Origin: Bog-756 sp963745955
GTDB taxonomy: Bacteria > Actinomycetota > Acidimicrobiia > Acidimicrobiales > RAAP-2
DNA: 64,000 nucleotides
Reading direction: 5' to 3'
Assembly: GCA_963745955.1 (NCBI GenBank)
Contig: CAVUZI010000011.1
Coordinates: 1,178,001-1,242,000, forward strand
Below are positions 36,541 through 45,110 of this stretch, in pieces. How positions within the stretch are numbered: the first letter of the stretch is position 1; each line of letters starts with the position of its first letter. The notes under the pieces were generated by a model that was given only the letters and a program-made list of their open reading frames with translations, did not search any database and was not told where the DNA came from. The position numbers and the translations under genes are program-made.

Positions 36541-36784
36541 TCCTTAAGCGGGTTGAGGGGTGGCTCGGCCGTCCCGGAAAGGAGTGACGGTGCGGGTCGA
36601 TCTGCTCGTAACAGACCGGCCCATCACCCCCTCTGGAACGGGGCGCGCCGCGCCTCGACTCTGTTGGTCCGGAGCTCCGACCGACGGGGCGCAGATGCTG
36701 TCGAGCATCCACGTGATCTGAAGTCAGGCCGAGGACCCCGGTGCTTCCGAAATTACAAAGGACCAGCCATTCGGCGGTGGACCC
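36541..36784 (-). ncRNA. Candidate IS110 bridge-RNA region
   Basis: The 244 bases upstream of the transposase hold no gene, which is the position of the bridge RNA in IS110-group elements. Foldable segments are present: GATGC-TCGACA-GCATC (36696-36711, complement strand), the palindrome CGGAGCTCCG (36671-36680) and a CTG-N6-CAG hairpin near 36612. The RNA limits, its target- and donor-binding loops and the element ends cannot be set by eye. Confidence 0.4.
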
Positions 36785-38106
36785 TCACGGAAGCTCAACA
36801 ACATCATTGGTGTTGTGGGGCAGGCTCGTCCCGATTCGTGGCATCGACGCCACTGAACTTTGGACTGCGATCACAGCGCTGTTAGCGACGGGTCCTCGTT
36901 GACAAGCTGCGTAACCTTGGGGAGTTCTCACATTGGGAAGCGGTCGTGATCGGCTCTCACCGGGTCTCCAGGCATGGACCGTCGTAATACCAACAACGAA
37001 CGAGAACAACCAGCCATTGGCTGACCATGAAAGTTCCATGGGACCAAGGTTTGGATTGGTCATCTGCTCTGAGCCAGACACGAGCGTGGCGATCCGATCA
37101 TTGGCCTGGATCGAGAAGATGGCCTGGGGATCGGCGACACGAGATGCGCCACCTAGGACCGTAGTAAGGGCGATCGTGGATCCATCGGGTGAGATGGCAG
37201 CATCGCCCGTCGCCTCAACTCCCCGAGGGAGCTGAACCGTTCGGTCAGAGCCGGTCCGGACATCGAGCACGTGCACCGAACATCCGGTCTTGCAAGAGGG
37301 CGCTGACGACTGCCAAACGATTTGGTTGCCGCTGGCGCCGATCACGTGGGAACGTGCGAACATTCGGACTACCCGGTTGGTCAACGGATTCCACAGCTCT
37401 TCTTCGTTGCCGTGATCCCCGTAGGTCGGAAGTTCCGCGAGCACGATGCCAGCGCTGCCTGCGAGGCCCGTCGGGTACCACCCAGTATCTCCGGGCAGTG
37501 TCACAGAGTCTCCGATCTTCCTGCCCGTGCTGTCGATCAACTGAACACTGCCCATCCGAGGTGCGTTGTAGTTCGTACATCCAAGGATCGGTGCACACGG
37601 CTGTGACCAGATCCACGCCTCCATCCTGCTCGGACCTGTGAACACCCCATCTGAGGGGCCGAGGTCCGCAGGTGCACTGTCGATGCCAGGTGGGTAGAGC
37701 CACGCAGTATCGCCTCGGTTCAGTAGGAGCGAGTTCCCGATCGACACCATTCCCAGATCGCCACTTCCCCCGGAAGGTGCCGGAAGGGGTAGCGCTCGAC
37801 TGCGGCCCGAGTCTGCGTCAATGACTTGAAGGTCGTCGAAGGCATAGACGAGCGTGGCTCCGGTGTGGAGATGTGCGGGCCAACCAGGTTGCGTGTTGGT
37901 CGCAACCGATCTCGTGACCGAATTGACCAGAGATTGAAGATGAGGCCGTAACTGATGAGGGAAACGACGACGGTTGTGACGATCGCGATCCAAATGATTC
38001 GGAGGCGCCGCCGACGCTGGCGGGCCTCCTTGAAGAGGAGCTGCGCACGTTGTTCGTCCTCGGCGGTCGGCTCGGCGACTACCAACATCATGCGACGATC
38101 CTCCAT
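36785..38106 (-). CDS. Membrane-anchored beta-propeller-like protein (one-base frame break near 37940)
   Basis: Adding one missing base joins two frames into 440 residues. The N-terminal part, from ATG (complement of 38104-38106), has a cytoplasmic arginine-rich stretch and a single transmembrane helix (IIWIAIVTTVVVSLISYGLI, ~residues 37-56). The outside part has repeated blade-like segments (YAFDDLQVIDADSGRSRALP, SAPSCKTGCSVHVLDVRTG, PDGSTIALTTVLGG), typical of TolB/WD40-type propellers. Role unknown. It follows a GntR-family gene by 17 bases and is probably regulated by it. Confidence 0.65.
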
Positions 38107-38123
38107 TGCCGGAGTCCTTGGTC

Positions 38124-38471
38124 TCACGGGAGTCCCTCGATGATGCGGATGACCTCGTCTCGGCGATAGCCCTGTGCACGGCAGTAGTCGATGAGATCTC
38201 GAATCCGGTGAACAACCGCACCTCGTTGGGCAGACCCTGCGACAGTGATGCCCCGTCCCCGTTGGAAGTCGAGGAGGCCCTCGTCCCGCAGGATGTGCAG
38301 GGCTCGTAGGACAGTGTTCTTGTTCACTCCAAGGATTGCCGCCAGGTCCTTGGCCAGTGGTAGGCGCTCGCCGGGGCCAGCCTCCCCTTCGGCGATCGCC
38401 CGCCGGATCTCAGCCGCCACCTGATCATGTAGCGGTATCGATTCGGTGCGGTCCACTTCGACATTCAACAT
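38124..38471 (-). CDS. GntR-family regulator, YtrA-like short form
   Basis: 115 residues: a winged helix with the GntR signature PLHDQVAAEIRRAIAEGEAG and LAKDLAAILGVNKNTVLRAL, then LRDEGLLDFQRGRG, and only a ~40-residue helical tail. Such short GntR proteins (YtrA type) usually regulate the operon they lead, often membrane transport or stress genes. The downstream membrane-anchored propeller gene starts 17 bases later, consistent with this. Upstream of the start an AT-rich TACTAGTCAGTATGGATC segment may hold promoter and operator. Confidence 0.85.
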   Translation of the reverse strand: MLNVEVDRTESIPLHDQVAAEIRRAIAEGEAGPGERLPLAKDLAAILGVNKNTVLRALHILRDEGLLDFQRGRGITVAGSAQRGAVVHRIRDLIDYCRAQGYRRDEVIRIIEGLP

Positions 38472-38489
38472 GGTACTAGTCAGTATGGA

Positions 38490-38844
38490 TCTATTTCTCC
38501 CGGATGTCTACCGCGGGAGTTCATCACCCCGCCTGTCCCAGTCGTGCCGTTGTGGGTCACGGAACTTATGCCGCCGCACGACCCCTTGGTGCCTCCACTC
38601 AATTGCACCTCCGCCGTCCCAGCTCCGATCGGGAATTTCGGACCTCAGCCATGTGAAGCCCCTAGGGCCCAATTCTCTGACCAGCGACAATCGTTGATTT
38701 TGCCGAGTGACGTGCGATTTCGACTTGACCAGCGCGGACCGTGATTTGCCGTGATTTGCCGAGCTTGTGTGTCACGTTCGTGTCGCGCTCGGCCTCAGCC
38801 GTTTCAGGGCTGCGTGAGTCACTCCCCCGCTCTACCGTGGACCC
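38490..38844. other. Gap without a supported gene
   Basis: Between the GntR gene and a small + strand frame. It contains a short direct duplication GTGATTTGCC at 38742 and 38752. I see no conserved frame, RNA or clear terminator. Confidence 0.4.
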
Positions 38845-39191
38845 GTGGATCACTACGCCGAGGCGTTCTGCCTGCTTTCTGAGCGGTGCTTCCGACTCAT
38901 CCAGGCGGAGAATGGGACCGGGCACGCCCAACATTGCCCCTACATCACGGTATGGCGAGGGCGGTTCCAGGACGGGGCCGCAAGTGGCGCAGGGTCGAAG
39001 CCTGCGAGGGGCAACCGAGCCGACCTGGAATCGGTCCAGAGGATCGCTGCACCTCGGGATTTGGCTCATCACCAAGGCCGGAGACCTCCGTTCTGGGGAA
39101 CCGTCCTCCCATTAGTGCGGTTCAAGGCAGCGAATCGCTGCCTGACTCAAAGGTCCTGAAGTTGCTGCGGTGCAGGACGCCACTGGGGTGA
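38845..39191 (+). pseudogene. Small conserved-type hypothetical protein with a frame break near 38970
   Basis: The first part (GTG 38845) reads DHYAEAFCLLSERCFRLIQ and HCPYITVWRGRFQDG, with cysteine and histidine residues of a plausible metal site. The next frame, one base missing, continues GRKWRRVEACEGQPSRPG. With one base added near GACGGGGCC the product is ~115 residues. This resembles small HCP...WRGR...VEACEG proteins I associate with actinobacterial mobile elements, but that is from memory. It could be an assembly error or a decayed gene. Confidence 0.4.
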
Positions 39192-39294
39192 CGCAGATCA
39201 GCCCGAGACCTTTCCGACTGCCTTCGAAGCAACGCTCTGGAGCGACGCCGGCCCTCCGGACCCGCTACCAATCTGAACGAGCAAGACCAAAGAG

Positions 39295-39678
39295 TTGCCC
39301 TTCCAGACGAGAAGGATCGGAACAGGTTCGACGGATATCCGACCCTTGAACCGATTGCGCCTTCCGGTCAGGTCATCGGCGCAGCGGTTCGCGACGGGTG
39401 GCTCCTATCAGATCTCCGACCCGGGACCCCGCGTCATCACCTTGGCCCCCGGTACCTCTGCCTACTTCGGCTATGGATGGACCGACGTGACGCCACCAGA
39501 CGGCACTGCGGCTGGATGCACCAATACTGTGGCGGTGAAATCGATGCCTCCGGGCAGCCATTCGACATTAGAAGTGACAGCCCGGTTGCTGTCCGTTTGT
39601 CCGGTTGGGTATCCGAGTGTGACATCCGTCGCACTTGCGCCTGCATTCGCGACCGCTGGGAGTCCTGCGAAGCCCTGA
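39295..39678 (+). pseudogene. C-terminal part of a DUF4232-like secreted protein
   Basis: The chain contains GGSYQISDPGPRVITLAPGT, then SAYFGYGWTDV and a C-terminal conserved cysteine pair (GCTNTVAV, LSVCPVG), the pattern of DUF4232 domains found in actinobacterial lipoproteins. The usual signal peptide and first strands are not present in frame; the upstream part is out of register, so the gene is truncated or disrupted. A partial dispersed repeat follows it. Confidence 0.5.
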
Positions 39679-39729
39679 ATCGGGTTCAGAAGTCGGCGAG
39701 GATCAGTGCCATCAATGTGCCACTCGGCA

Positions 39730-39800
39730 ACGGTCAATATGCGACTCGCTCCCGGTGATAGAGGCACCCTTGCGACCAAGCGTGGCGGCCCGGTCACTCA
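39730..39800 (+). repeat. Island dispersed repeat, partial copy E
   Basis: Contains the right half only: ACGGTCAATATGCGACTCGC and CTCCCGGTGATAGAGGC, matching copy B/C. The GTGGGCAGTTCGCG left core is absent. It follows the DUF4232-like fragment. Confidence 0.55.
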
Positions 39801-39918
39801 GTGAAATCAATGGATGGTCGCGCCCCCCTGTGAACTCAGAAGCGTCCCCATCGATGCAGGAGTAGCGTTCACTTGCCATGCGGGAATGGCTCGGTGGCAC
39901 TCACGGTGGAGGTGTCCG

Positions 39919-40812
39919 ATGCGGGATCGGAATATTCGGGGCGGAAGGGTTCTCACTGCCCTTTCGTTTGTTGTAGTGCTTTTGCTCGGTGGCGCAACCT
40001 ATGGAGCTGTCCAGATGGCCGGTGCCAATGGGACAACGACGACCTACTTCGCCTGTCTCAAAGCTGGAACGCTGACAAAGGTGGGCCACACTCGTCCAAC
40101 GTGCGCCGCCGGAGCAACAGTCATTTCGTGGAACTCAGTCGGGCCGCGGGGTCTTGCTGGGGCTATGGGTACGCCTGGCACCACTGGGGCAACGGGTGCT
40201 CAGGGTCCGGCTGGAACAACAGGCGCTCAGGGCCCTACTGGGGCAACCGGGGCCGCTGGGGCAACAGGTGCTCAGGGACCGGGTGGTGTTGCTTATGACT
40301 GTTCAGCTACTCCTTACCCAGGGATCGACCTCGCAGATTGCCAACTTGCCAGCGACACCTTGACCGGCGCCAACCTGACCGGCGCCAACTTGACCAACGT
40401 CAACCTGAACGACGCGACCCTGTCCTCCGGCGACCTGAGTTACGCCACTCTGCCCAGCGCCAACCTGACCGGCACGGACCTCTACGCCGCCAACCTGGGC
40501 GACGCCAACTTGTTCGCCGCCGCCCTGGGCGACGCCAACCTGACAAGCGCCACTCTGTCCTTCGCCAACCTGTCCTTCGCCTACCTACCCGACGCAACCC
40601 TGACCTACGACAATATGTCCTACACCAACCTGACCAACGCCACCCTGTCTTACGCCAACCTGACCGACACCGCCTGGTCTTACGCCAACCTGACGGGTGC
40701 CACCTTGACCGGTGCCACCTTGACCGGCGCCACATGGTTGGACGCCACCTGTCCGGACGGAACGAACAGCAACAACGACGGTGATACGTGCGTGGGCCAC
40801 TTGACGCCCTGA
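39919..40812 (+). CDS. Secreted collagen-like / pentapeptide-repeat fusion protein (first paralogue)
   Basis: 297 residues. An N-terminal signal anchor (VLTALSFVVVLLLGGATYGA) is followed by a small cysteine-pair domain (TTYFACLKAGTLTKVGHTRP, PTCAAG, VISWNSVGPRG), 12 or so collagen-type G-x-y triplets (GATGAQGPAGTTGAQGPTG), and about 28 pentapeptide units of the A(N/D)L-x-x kind (ANLTGANLTNVNLNDATL). The end carries TCPDGTNSNNDGDTC, a calcium-loop-like motif. The product would be an extended stalk with a right-handed pentapeptide beta-helix outside the cell. ATG 39919 follows GGTGGAGGTG. Dispersed-repeat copy D starts at its stop. A paralogue lies at 42565. Confidence 0.82.
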   Translation: MRDRNIRGGRVLTALSFVVVLLLGGATYGAVQMAGANGTTTTYFACLKAGTLTKVGHTRPTCAAGATVISWNSVGPRGLAGAMGTPGTTGATGAQGPAGTTGAQGPTGATGAAGATGAQGPGGVAYDCSATPYPGIDLADCQLASDTLTGANLTGANLTNVNLNDATLSSGDLSYATLPSANLTGTDLYAANLGDANLFAAALGDANLTSATLSFANLSFAYLPDATLTYDNMSYTNLTNATLSYANLTDTAWSYANLTGATLTGATLTGATWLDATCPDGTNSNNDGDTCVGHLTP

Positions 40813-40893
40813 CCGGTAGTAGGCAGTTCGCGGACCGCGAGCACCCATCGCGTTCTGAACGAAAATATGCACCCTCAGCCGGTGTCAGAGTCA
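40811..40893 (+). repeat. Island dispersed repeat, copy D
   Basis: Starts at the stop codon of the first collagen/pentapeptide gene and reads GGTAGTAGGCAGTTCGCGGA, GCACCCATCGCG, GAACGAAAATATGCACC and CAGCCGGTGTCAGAG. It keeps the order of elements of copies B and C. Confidence 0.72.
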
Positions 40894-40920
40894 GTTCACT
40901 GCATTGGTAATGTCCTTCTC

Positions 40921-41665
40921 ATGCGGAGGAACGGCGGGGTCGGGTTGGCGTTGCTGATCGCACTCCTCATTACGGCTTGTGGATCCTCGAACGCATCGAA
41001 ATCACCGGGTTCCAAAGCCGCATTGACGCGGATCAAGAACGCCGTTCAACGCACCGAAGCAGCAGGAACGGCACACCTTGTCACCAACTCGGATACGAAA
41101 CTCAGGTTCAGCCAGGGCTCGGCGACCAAGGACCAGGCGGATCGCCTCACGATCGTGGGGGACATCCGATTCGCCGGTCCTGACCTGTCGCTCTCCACCA
41201 CGGTCCAGCATGGGAACTCGTCTGTCCCATCGCGCGGGGTTGGCGATCTACGTGGGCACGCATCTTTACGTCAATACCTCCCAATTCACGAGTAACTGGA
41301 GGCGGGCGACCTATCGCCAGCCGTACGCGTACCTCGGAGCAGTAGAGACGAAGGCGCTCACGACGACCGAGGGTCCAGTGACGGTAGTAGGAACGCGACA
41401 AGTAGACGGTCAGCCGACCACGGAGTACCAGGTCCCGATGCCCGGCTCAGTTAAGACGGTTGCATTAACAAACCAGAAGAACCAGCCATTCAACGAACGC
41501 ATCCGGACGGCGCCGTTCGTCTTGTCGGTGTGGCTCGATGGAGCCGGCCGCATTGTCCGCACCGGAACCTGGTCGCTTGAAGACAACGGCCGACGGCCGG
41601 CGCGGTATTACGCGAAGGTCTTTAGTGGCGTTCCGGGGCACCCTCACGACGCCCCACATCGTTGA
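40921..41665 (+). CDS. Lipoprotein, LppX/LprG-like (one-base frame break near 41235)
   Basis: The restored length is 247 residues from ATG 40921. The signal LALLIALLITACGSS has the lipobox ITAC. After it, the ~200-residue mature part (AALTRIKNAVQRTEAAGTAH... IYVGTHLYVN... TTEYQVPMPGSVKTVAL... RIVRTGTWSLEDNG) follows the curved beta-sheet/helix pattern of the LolA-like LppX/LprAFG lipoproteins, which carry lipids or adapt to the cell wall. Removing one base in the CATCGCGCGGGGTTGG region restores the frame. The end overlaps the convergent recombinase gene by 22 bases. Confidence 0.65.
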
Positions 41666-42336
41666 GCAATCCGTCTGATCTGATTGGGATTCCAGGCCGA
41701 ACCATTCCGGGTGGCAAGGCCGGCCTCAGACAACGCCGTTGCGATTTCTCGGTATGACGCACCCTCACGTCTCATTGTCTTCACCGTCTGGAGGATTGCC
41801 GCCTCTTCAGGGTTCGGTTCGAGTGACCCGCTGGCCGCCCGATATCCATACGGTGGCCGACCACCTCCATACCCTCCCTGGGCAACCTTGGCTGCCTTGC
41901 CGGCCATCATGCGCCCACGGATGACAGCGCGCTCATACTGGGCGATTCCACCGAGTAGCTGGCGGACCAATACGCGGGTCGCGTCGTCACCTTCTACCGC
42001 TGGCTCGGACACCGACAGCACTGCGGCCCCACCAGCCTCAAGGCGAGCGTGGACTGTCTCCTGGAGCAGGAGGTCACGGGCCAATCGATCCAGCCGGTAG
42101 ACCACCAACGCGGTCGCTTCGCCCCGCTCAATGCGTGCCAGACCCTCAGCCAGCCCACGGCGGTCATCCAAGCCGTTGGAGCCGGACTGGCCCTCATCGC
42201 TGACCATCGCCACCAGGCGCAGATTCTCGGCCTTGCAGTAGGTCCGGATGGCTGCCTCTTGAACGTCCAGCCCGAACCCGTCGACCTGCTCGGCAGTGCT
42301 GACCCTGGTGTACCCGATCACCCTCTGTCTGGCCAT
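41644..42336 (-). CDS. Serine recombinase (resolvase/invertase family)
   Basis: 230 residues. The catalytic domain opens with VIGYTRVSTAEQ (nucleophilic serine after RV) and includes the conserved arginines of LVVYRLDRLARDLL and a GIAQYERAVIRGRMMAGK helix. The C-terminal helix-turn-helix is YREIATALSEAGLATRNGSAWNPNQIRRI (read as two halves). The size is between small resolvases and large integrases. An inverted repeat TGTTAC-N16-GTAACA lies just upstream and may be its binding site. It could act on dimers of the element or belong to a nested transposon, but no flanking transposase is visible. Confidence 0.9.
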   Translation of the reverse strand: MARQRVIGYTRVSTAEQVDGFGLDVQEAAIRTYCKAENLRLVAMVSDEGQSGSNGLDDRRGLAEGLARIERGEATALVVYRLDRLARDLLLQETVHARLEAGGAAVLSVSEPAVEGDDATRVLVRQLLGGIAQYERAVIRGRMMAGKAAKVAQGGYGGGRPPYGYRAASGSLEPNPEEAAILQTVKTMRREGASYREIATALSEAGLATRNGSAWNPNQIRRIAQRCGAS

Positions 42337-42352
42337 CTCCGGCCCTCCAATC

Positions 42353-42380
42353 TGTTACTTTTCCTAAAGGTATTGTAACA
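42353..42380. promoter_or_regulatory. Inverted repeat TGTTAC-N16-GTAACA upstream of the recombinase
   Basis: The 6-bp arms are perfect and the spacer is AT-rich in a GC-rich genome. The site is 17 bases from the recombinase start, so it may be a recombination subsite or an autoregulatory operator. Confidence 0.45.
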
Positions 42381-42564
42381 TTCCAGGTAGAAAGGGTGCA
42401 AGGGTGTGTTGCGCTCACAAAGGTCCGCGGATTTACCTCGCCGGCTTCGCCCCACTGGCGGGCGGTTTTCGCCCATGCAAGGCTCCGGAGAGAATCCGGC
42501 GCAGCGAGCACCGGGTTATAGGCGGAGGGTCGGACACGCCTTGAGGCTGAGGAGGTCCACCCGA

Positions 42565-43485
42565 ATGAAGATTCCGAGAAGCATCGTCCTGGTAGGCATC
42601 GGCGTGATTGCCGGAGCCACTCTCACCGCTGGTGCCACGTTCGCAATCAGCGCGGGGGCCACCGGTACGGCTGTCACCTACTACGGGTGTGTTTCGCCGG
42701 TAGGAGCCCTATCCAAGGTCGGGACAGCTGTGCCGAAGTGCGCCACGAAGACAACTCTGATTTCGTGGAACTCCGTTGGGCCGAAGGGCCCGGCCGGAGC
42801 AACGGGACAGACGGGGGCGACGGGATCGCAGGGCGCAACGGGGCCAATGGGATCAACGGGGGCGACGGGACCACGGGGTAGCGCTGGTGCCACAGGGTCT
42901 CAGGGTCCTACCGGTCCACAGGGACCTCCTGGAGCCACGCTGAACACCTGTACGACGCCACCTAGTCCAGGTTTGAACTTCAGTGCCTGCAGCCTTGTCT
43001 CGGACAACTGGACCGGTGTGGATTTGGCTGGCGCAACCCTCATTTCGGCAAACCTCAGCAATGCGGTCCTAACAAGCGTCAATCTGACCAACGCCGACCT
43101 GAGCTTCGCGACCTTGTCCGGCGTCGAGTCGGGTGGAATCGCCGGCTCGCCCTCCGATCTGCCTTCGGGCTGGACTCTGAACGAGGGCTACCTAGTTGGT
43201 CCGTCTGCGAATCTGACCGGTGCAACCATCACCAATGCGGAATTCAGCGGAAACTTGGCTCATCTCGAGCTGGCTAACGCAAAACTTACCGGCGTCTCCT
43301 TCGCAAATGTGGATCTGACTGGCGTTGACCTCCTAAATGCGACACTGACCAACGACGACCTGGCTGGTGCCAATCTCAGTACCGGACGCTTTACCGGGTC
43401 CACATGGTCGAACACAGTCTGCCCGGACGGCACCAACAGCGATACTGATGGAGATACATGCACCAACAATCTGACCCCTTTATGA
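42565..43485 (+). CDS. Secreted collagen-like / pentapeptide-repeat fusion protein (second paralogue)
   Basis: 306 residues from ATG 42565 (GAGGAGG upstream). The order is the same as in the protein at 39919: signal anchor (IVLVGIGVIAGATLTAGATF), cysteine-pair domain (TYYGCVSPVGALSKVGTAVP, KCATKTTLISWNSVGPKG), collagen-like G-x-y tract (GATGQTGATGSQGATG), pentapeptide repeats (ANLSNAVLTSVNLTNADLSF) and C-terminal VCPDGTNSDTDGDTC. The repeat tract is shorter and contains an insertion (SGWTLNEGYLVGPSANL). The pair clearly arose by duplication, with the serine recombinase now between them. Confidence 0.82.
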   Translation: MKIPRSIVLVGIGVIAGATLTAGATFAISAGATGTAVTYYGCVSPVGALSKVGTAVPKCATKTTLISWNSVGPKGPAGATGQTGATGSQGATGPMGSTGATGPRGSAGATGSQGPTGPQGPPGATLNTCTTPPSPGLNFSACSLVSDNWTGVDLAGATLISANLSNAVLTSVNLTNADLSFATLSGVESGGIAGSPSDLPSGWTLNEGYLVGPSANLTGATITNAEFSGNLAHLELANAKLTGVSFANVDLTGVDLLNATLTNDDLAGANLSTGRFTGSTWSNTVCPDGTNSDTDGDTCTNNLTPL

Positions 43486-43527
43486 CCGGGGAATCTGATA
43501 TCTGTGACTGACAATTAGCCTGGGCAA

Positions 43528-44742
43528 GTGCGGCGAATCTGGATGGGAATCGGAAGCGCACTGGTCATCATCTGTGCGGCTGCCGGGGTATTTCTATGGC
43601 TCACCGCCACCGCCACGCCCGAGAGCAAGCCCCACGTGAAGGTTCACGTCGTCGCTCGGTCGGCGGAATCCGAAGTTTCTCTCAGGGTCAAGGACTGCCC
43701 AAGCAGCTACGGCCTGTCCGGCACCCCGGCGACAGGGTATCCAACCTCAATCAAGGTGACTTTGCCCGCTGGCGTGGCAAACGAGGTGAGCTTCTACAGC
43801 GACTCGGCACGTAGCGTTCAGCCGATCCTCGGCCCCAAGCAATGGGGTTGCTCGGTTTCCGTGGGGGCGGATGGATCAACGATTGTCACCATCTTCCCAC
43901 CTGGTATTTCAGATCCGATCTCGGGCACGTCCACGGCTAGTGGCACGCCAGCCAACGCGCAGTTGGTGACCGCGTACTCGCCTTCAGCGTGCCAAGGATG
44001 CATTGCTGATCTCGTTTGTAGCGTCTTCCCGGGTGCCATGCAGCAGCTTGGCTATGCCGGCCAACCTTGTCCGTCTCTGCCGCCCGGAGAGATTGACACG
44101 TTCTCCTCTGGTTCGGCAGCTGCCGGGTTCGGCACGGTCGGGTTCACCGATCCACCAGGGGTAAAGGGAACCGGATCGGGTTCAGGTGGGACCTATCCAG
44201 CTATCGGGACTCTTCGATTTGGCACCTCGACCGGGTCGAATGAAGCCTCGGCCGCCGTGCTCACATGCATCCTGCCCGCATCGGATGGAGCGATCTGCCA
44301 AGCGGTCAATCAGGACTTCGTCTCTCAGAACTGGGGTTTCAGTTCAGCGCCCTCAGCGCCGCCACCGACAACAGGTTCTACCGCTCCAGTAACAACGACC
44401 CCCAATCCCGATCCGTTGAGCACCACGGCCACAATCGATCAGGCACTTCAGAGCCAGATTGCCCAAGATCAGGCGACGGTCAACAGCGATCAAGCGGCGG
44501 TTAGTCAAGAGGAGACTCAGTTGTCGATTGACGAGAGTACCGAATCTAGGGACGCCTACGCCTGCTCCCAGGATGAAGCGGTGCCAAGCTTGTCAGCCGA
44601 CGCCACTTTCGAGTGTGGACTAGAGGCTCAGGATGAGTCCACGGTGGCTACAGCAACGAGTCAGTTGGCTTATGCAAATGCCGGGCTGTCCGATGCTGAA
44701 CAGACCCTCCAAACCGCTGAGAGCGGAGCTGGCTCTTCGTAG
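43528..44742 (+). CDS. Secreted or membrane-anchored protein with a C-terminal coiled coil
   Basis: 404 residues from a GTG at 43528. Residues ~4-27 form a signal anchor (IGSALVIICAAAGVFLWL). The middle is a beta-rich domain with several cysteines (CPSSYGLSG, WGCSV, CQGCIADLVC), and a proline/threonine linker (APPPTTGSTAPVTTTPNPDP) leads to a glutamine/serine/alanine-rich helical tail (IAQDQATVNSDQAAVSQEET) with heptad spacing, likely an oligomerising coiled coil. Unknown family. It follows the second collagen/pentapeptide gene by 42 bases, so the two may be co-transcribed and work together at the cell surface. Confidence 0.65.
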   Translation: MRRIWMGIGSALVIICAAAGVFLWLTATATPESKPHVKVHVVARSAESEVSLRVKDCPSSYGLSGTPATGYPTSIKVTLPAGVANEVSFYSDSARSVQPILGPKQWGCSVSVGADGSTIVTIFPPGISDPISGTSTASGTPANAQLVTAYSPSACQGCIADLVCSVFPGAMQQLGYAGQPCPSLPPGEIDTFSSGSAAAGFGTVGFTDPPGVKGTGSGSGGTYPAIGTLRFGTSTGSNEASAAVLTCILPASDGAICQAVNQDFVSQNWGFSSAPSAPPPTTGSTAPVTTTPNPDPLSTTATIDQALQSQIAQDQATVNSDQAAVSQEETQLSIDESTESRDAYACSQDEAVPSLSADATFECGLEAQDESTVATATSQLAYANAGLSDAEQTLQTAESGAGSS

Positions 44743-45110
44743 ATCGATTAGCAGCCCGCCCTATTTTCCATAACCACTTGTTCAGCATCTTTCGCGCTCC
44801 ATCCCACAGAGTCCCGGCAAGACCGAGCTGAACCATCCCCCGATCCATCCGGAGAGTTGGTGACCATGCACCATGGCTGAACTGCTTCTTTTAAGAACAC
44901 GCGCAAGGACTAGGGAGGATTGATCGACCGGTGGTCTGCCGAGATGGTGTGAGTGAGAATGCGTACTATCCCGGCGGAAGATATCAATCAAGACAGCACC
45001 AGGACCGCGTCACGTTGTGATGGATTTACCCAGTGGCAAGATTTCGCCGCCGCATCGGTAGGCCGGGCTCGCGCACCTGATCCGGCCCGAACCTATTTCG
45101 CTTTATCCGC
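44743..45110. other. Gap without a supported gene
   Basis: Between the convergent coiled-coil and DUF3987-type genes. It is AT-richer than its surroundings and contains no frame with a credible start, tRNA or repeat unit. Confidence 0.45.

Larger units (their letters stand above)
35400..36784 (-). mobile_element. IS110-family insertion sequence (ends approximate)
   Basis: A full-length transposase gene sits between a 270-base non-coding flank with a 15-bp inverted repeat on its 3' side and a ~250-base non-coding flank on its 5' side. IS110 elements lack terminal inverted repeats and target-site duplications, so the exact ends cannot be fixed from one copy. The limits given are from the hairpin to the stop of the neighbouring gene. 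Confidence 0.6.

Noticed and set aside
29993..40893. Integron cassette array (attC sites) as explanation for the gene-plus-repeat units
   Set aside because: The repeats lack the GTTRRRY and RYYYAAC core sites, and no integron-type integrase (with its extra helix region) is present; the only tyrosine recombinase is the tRNA-targeting one.
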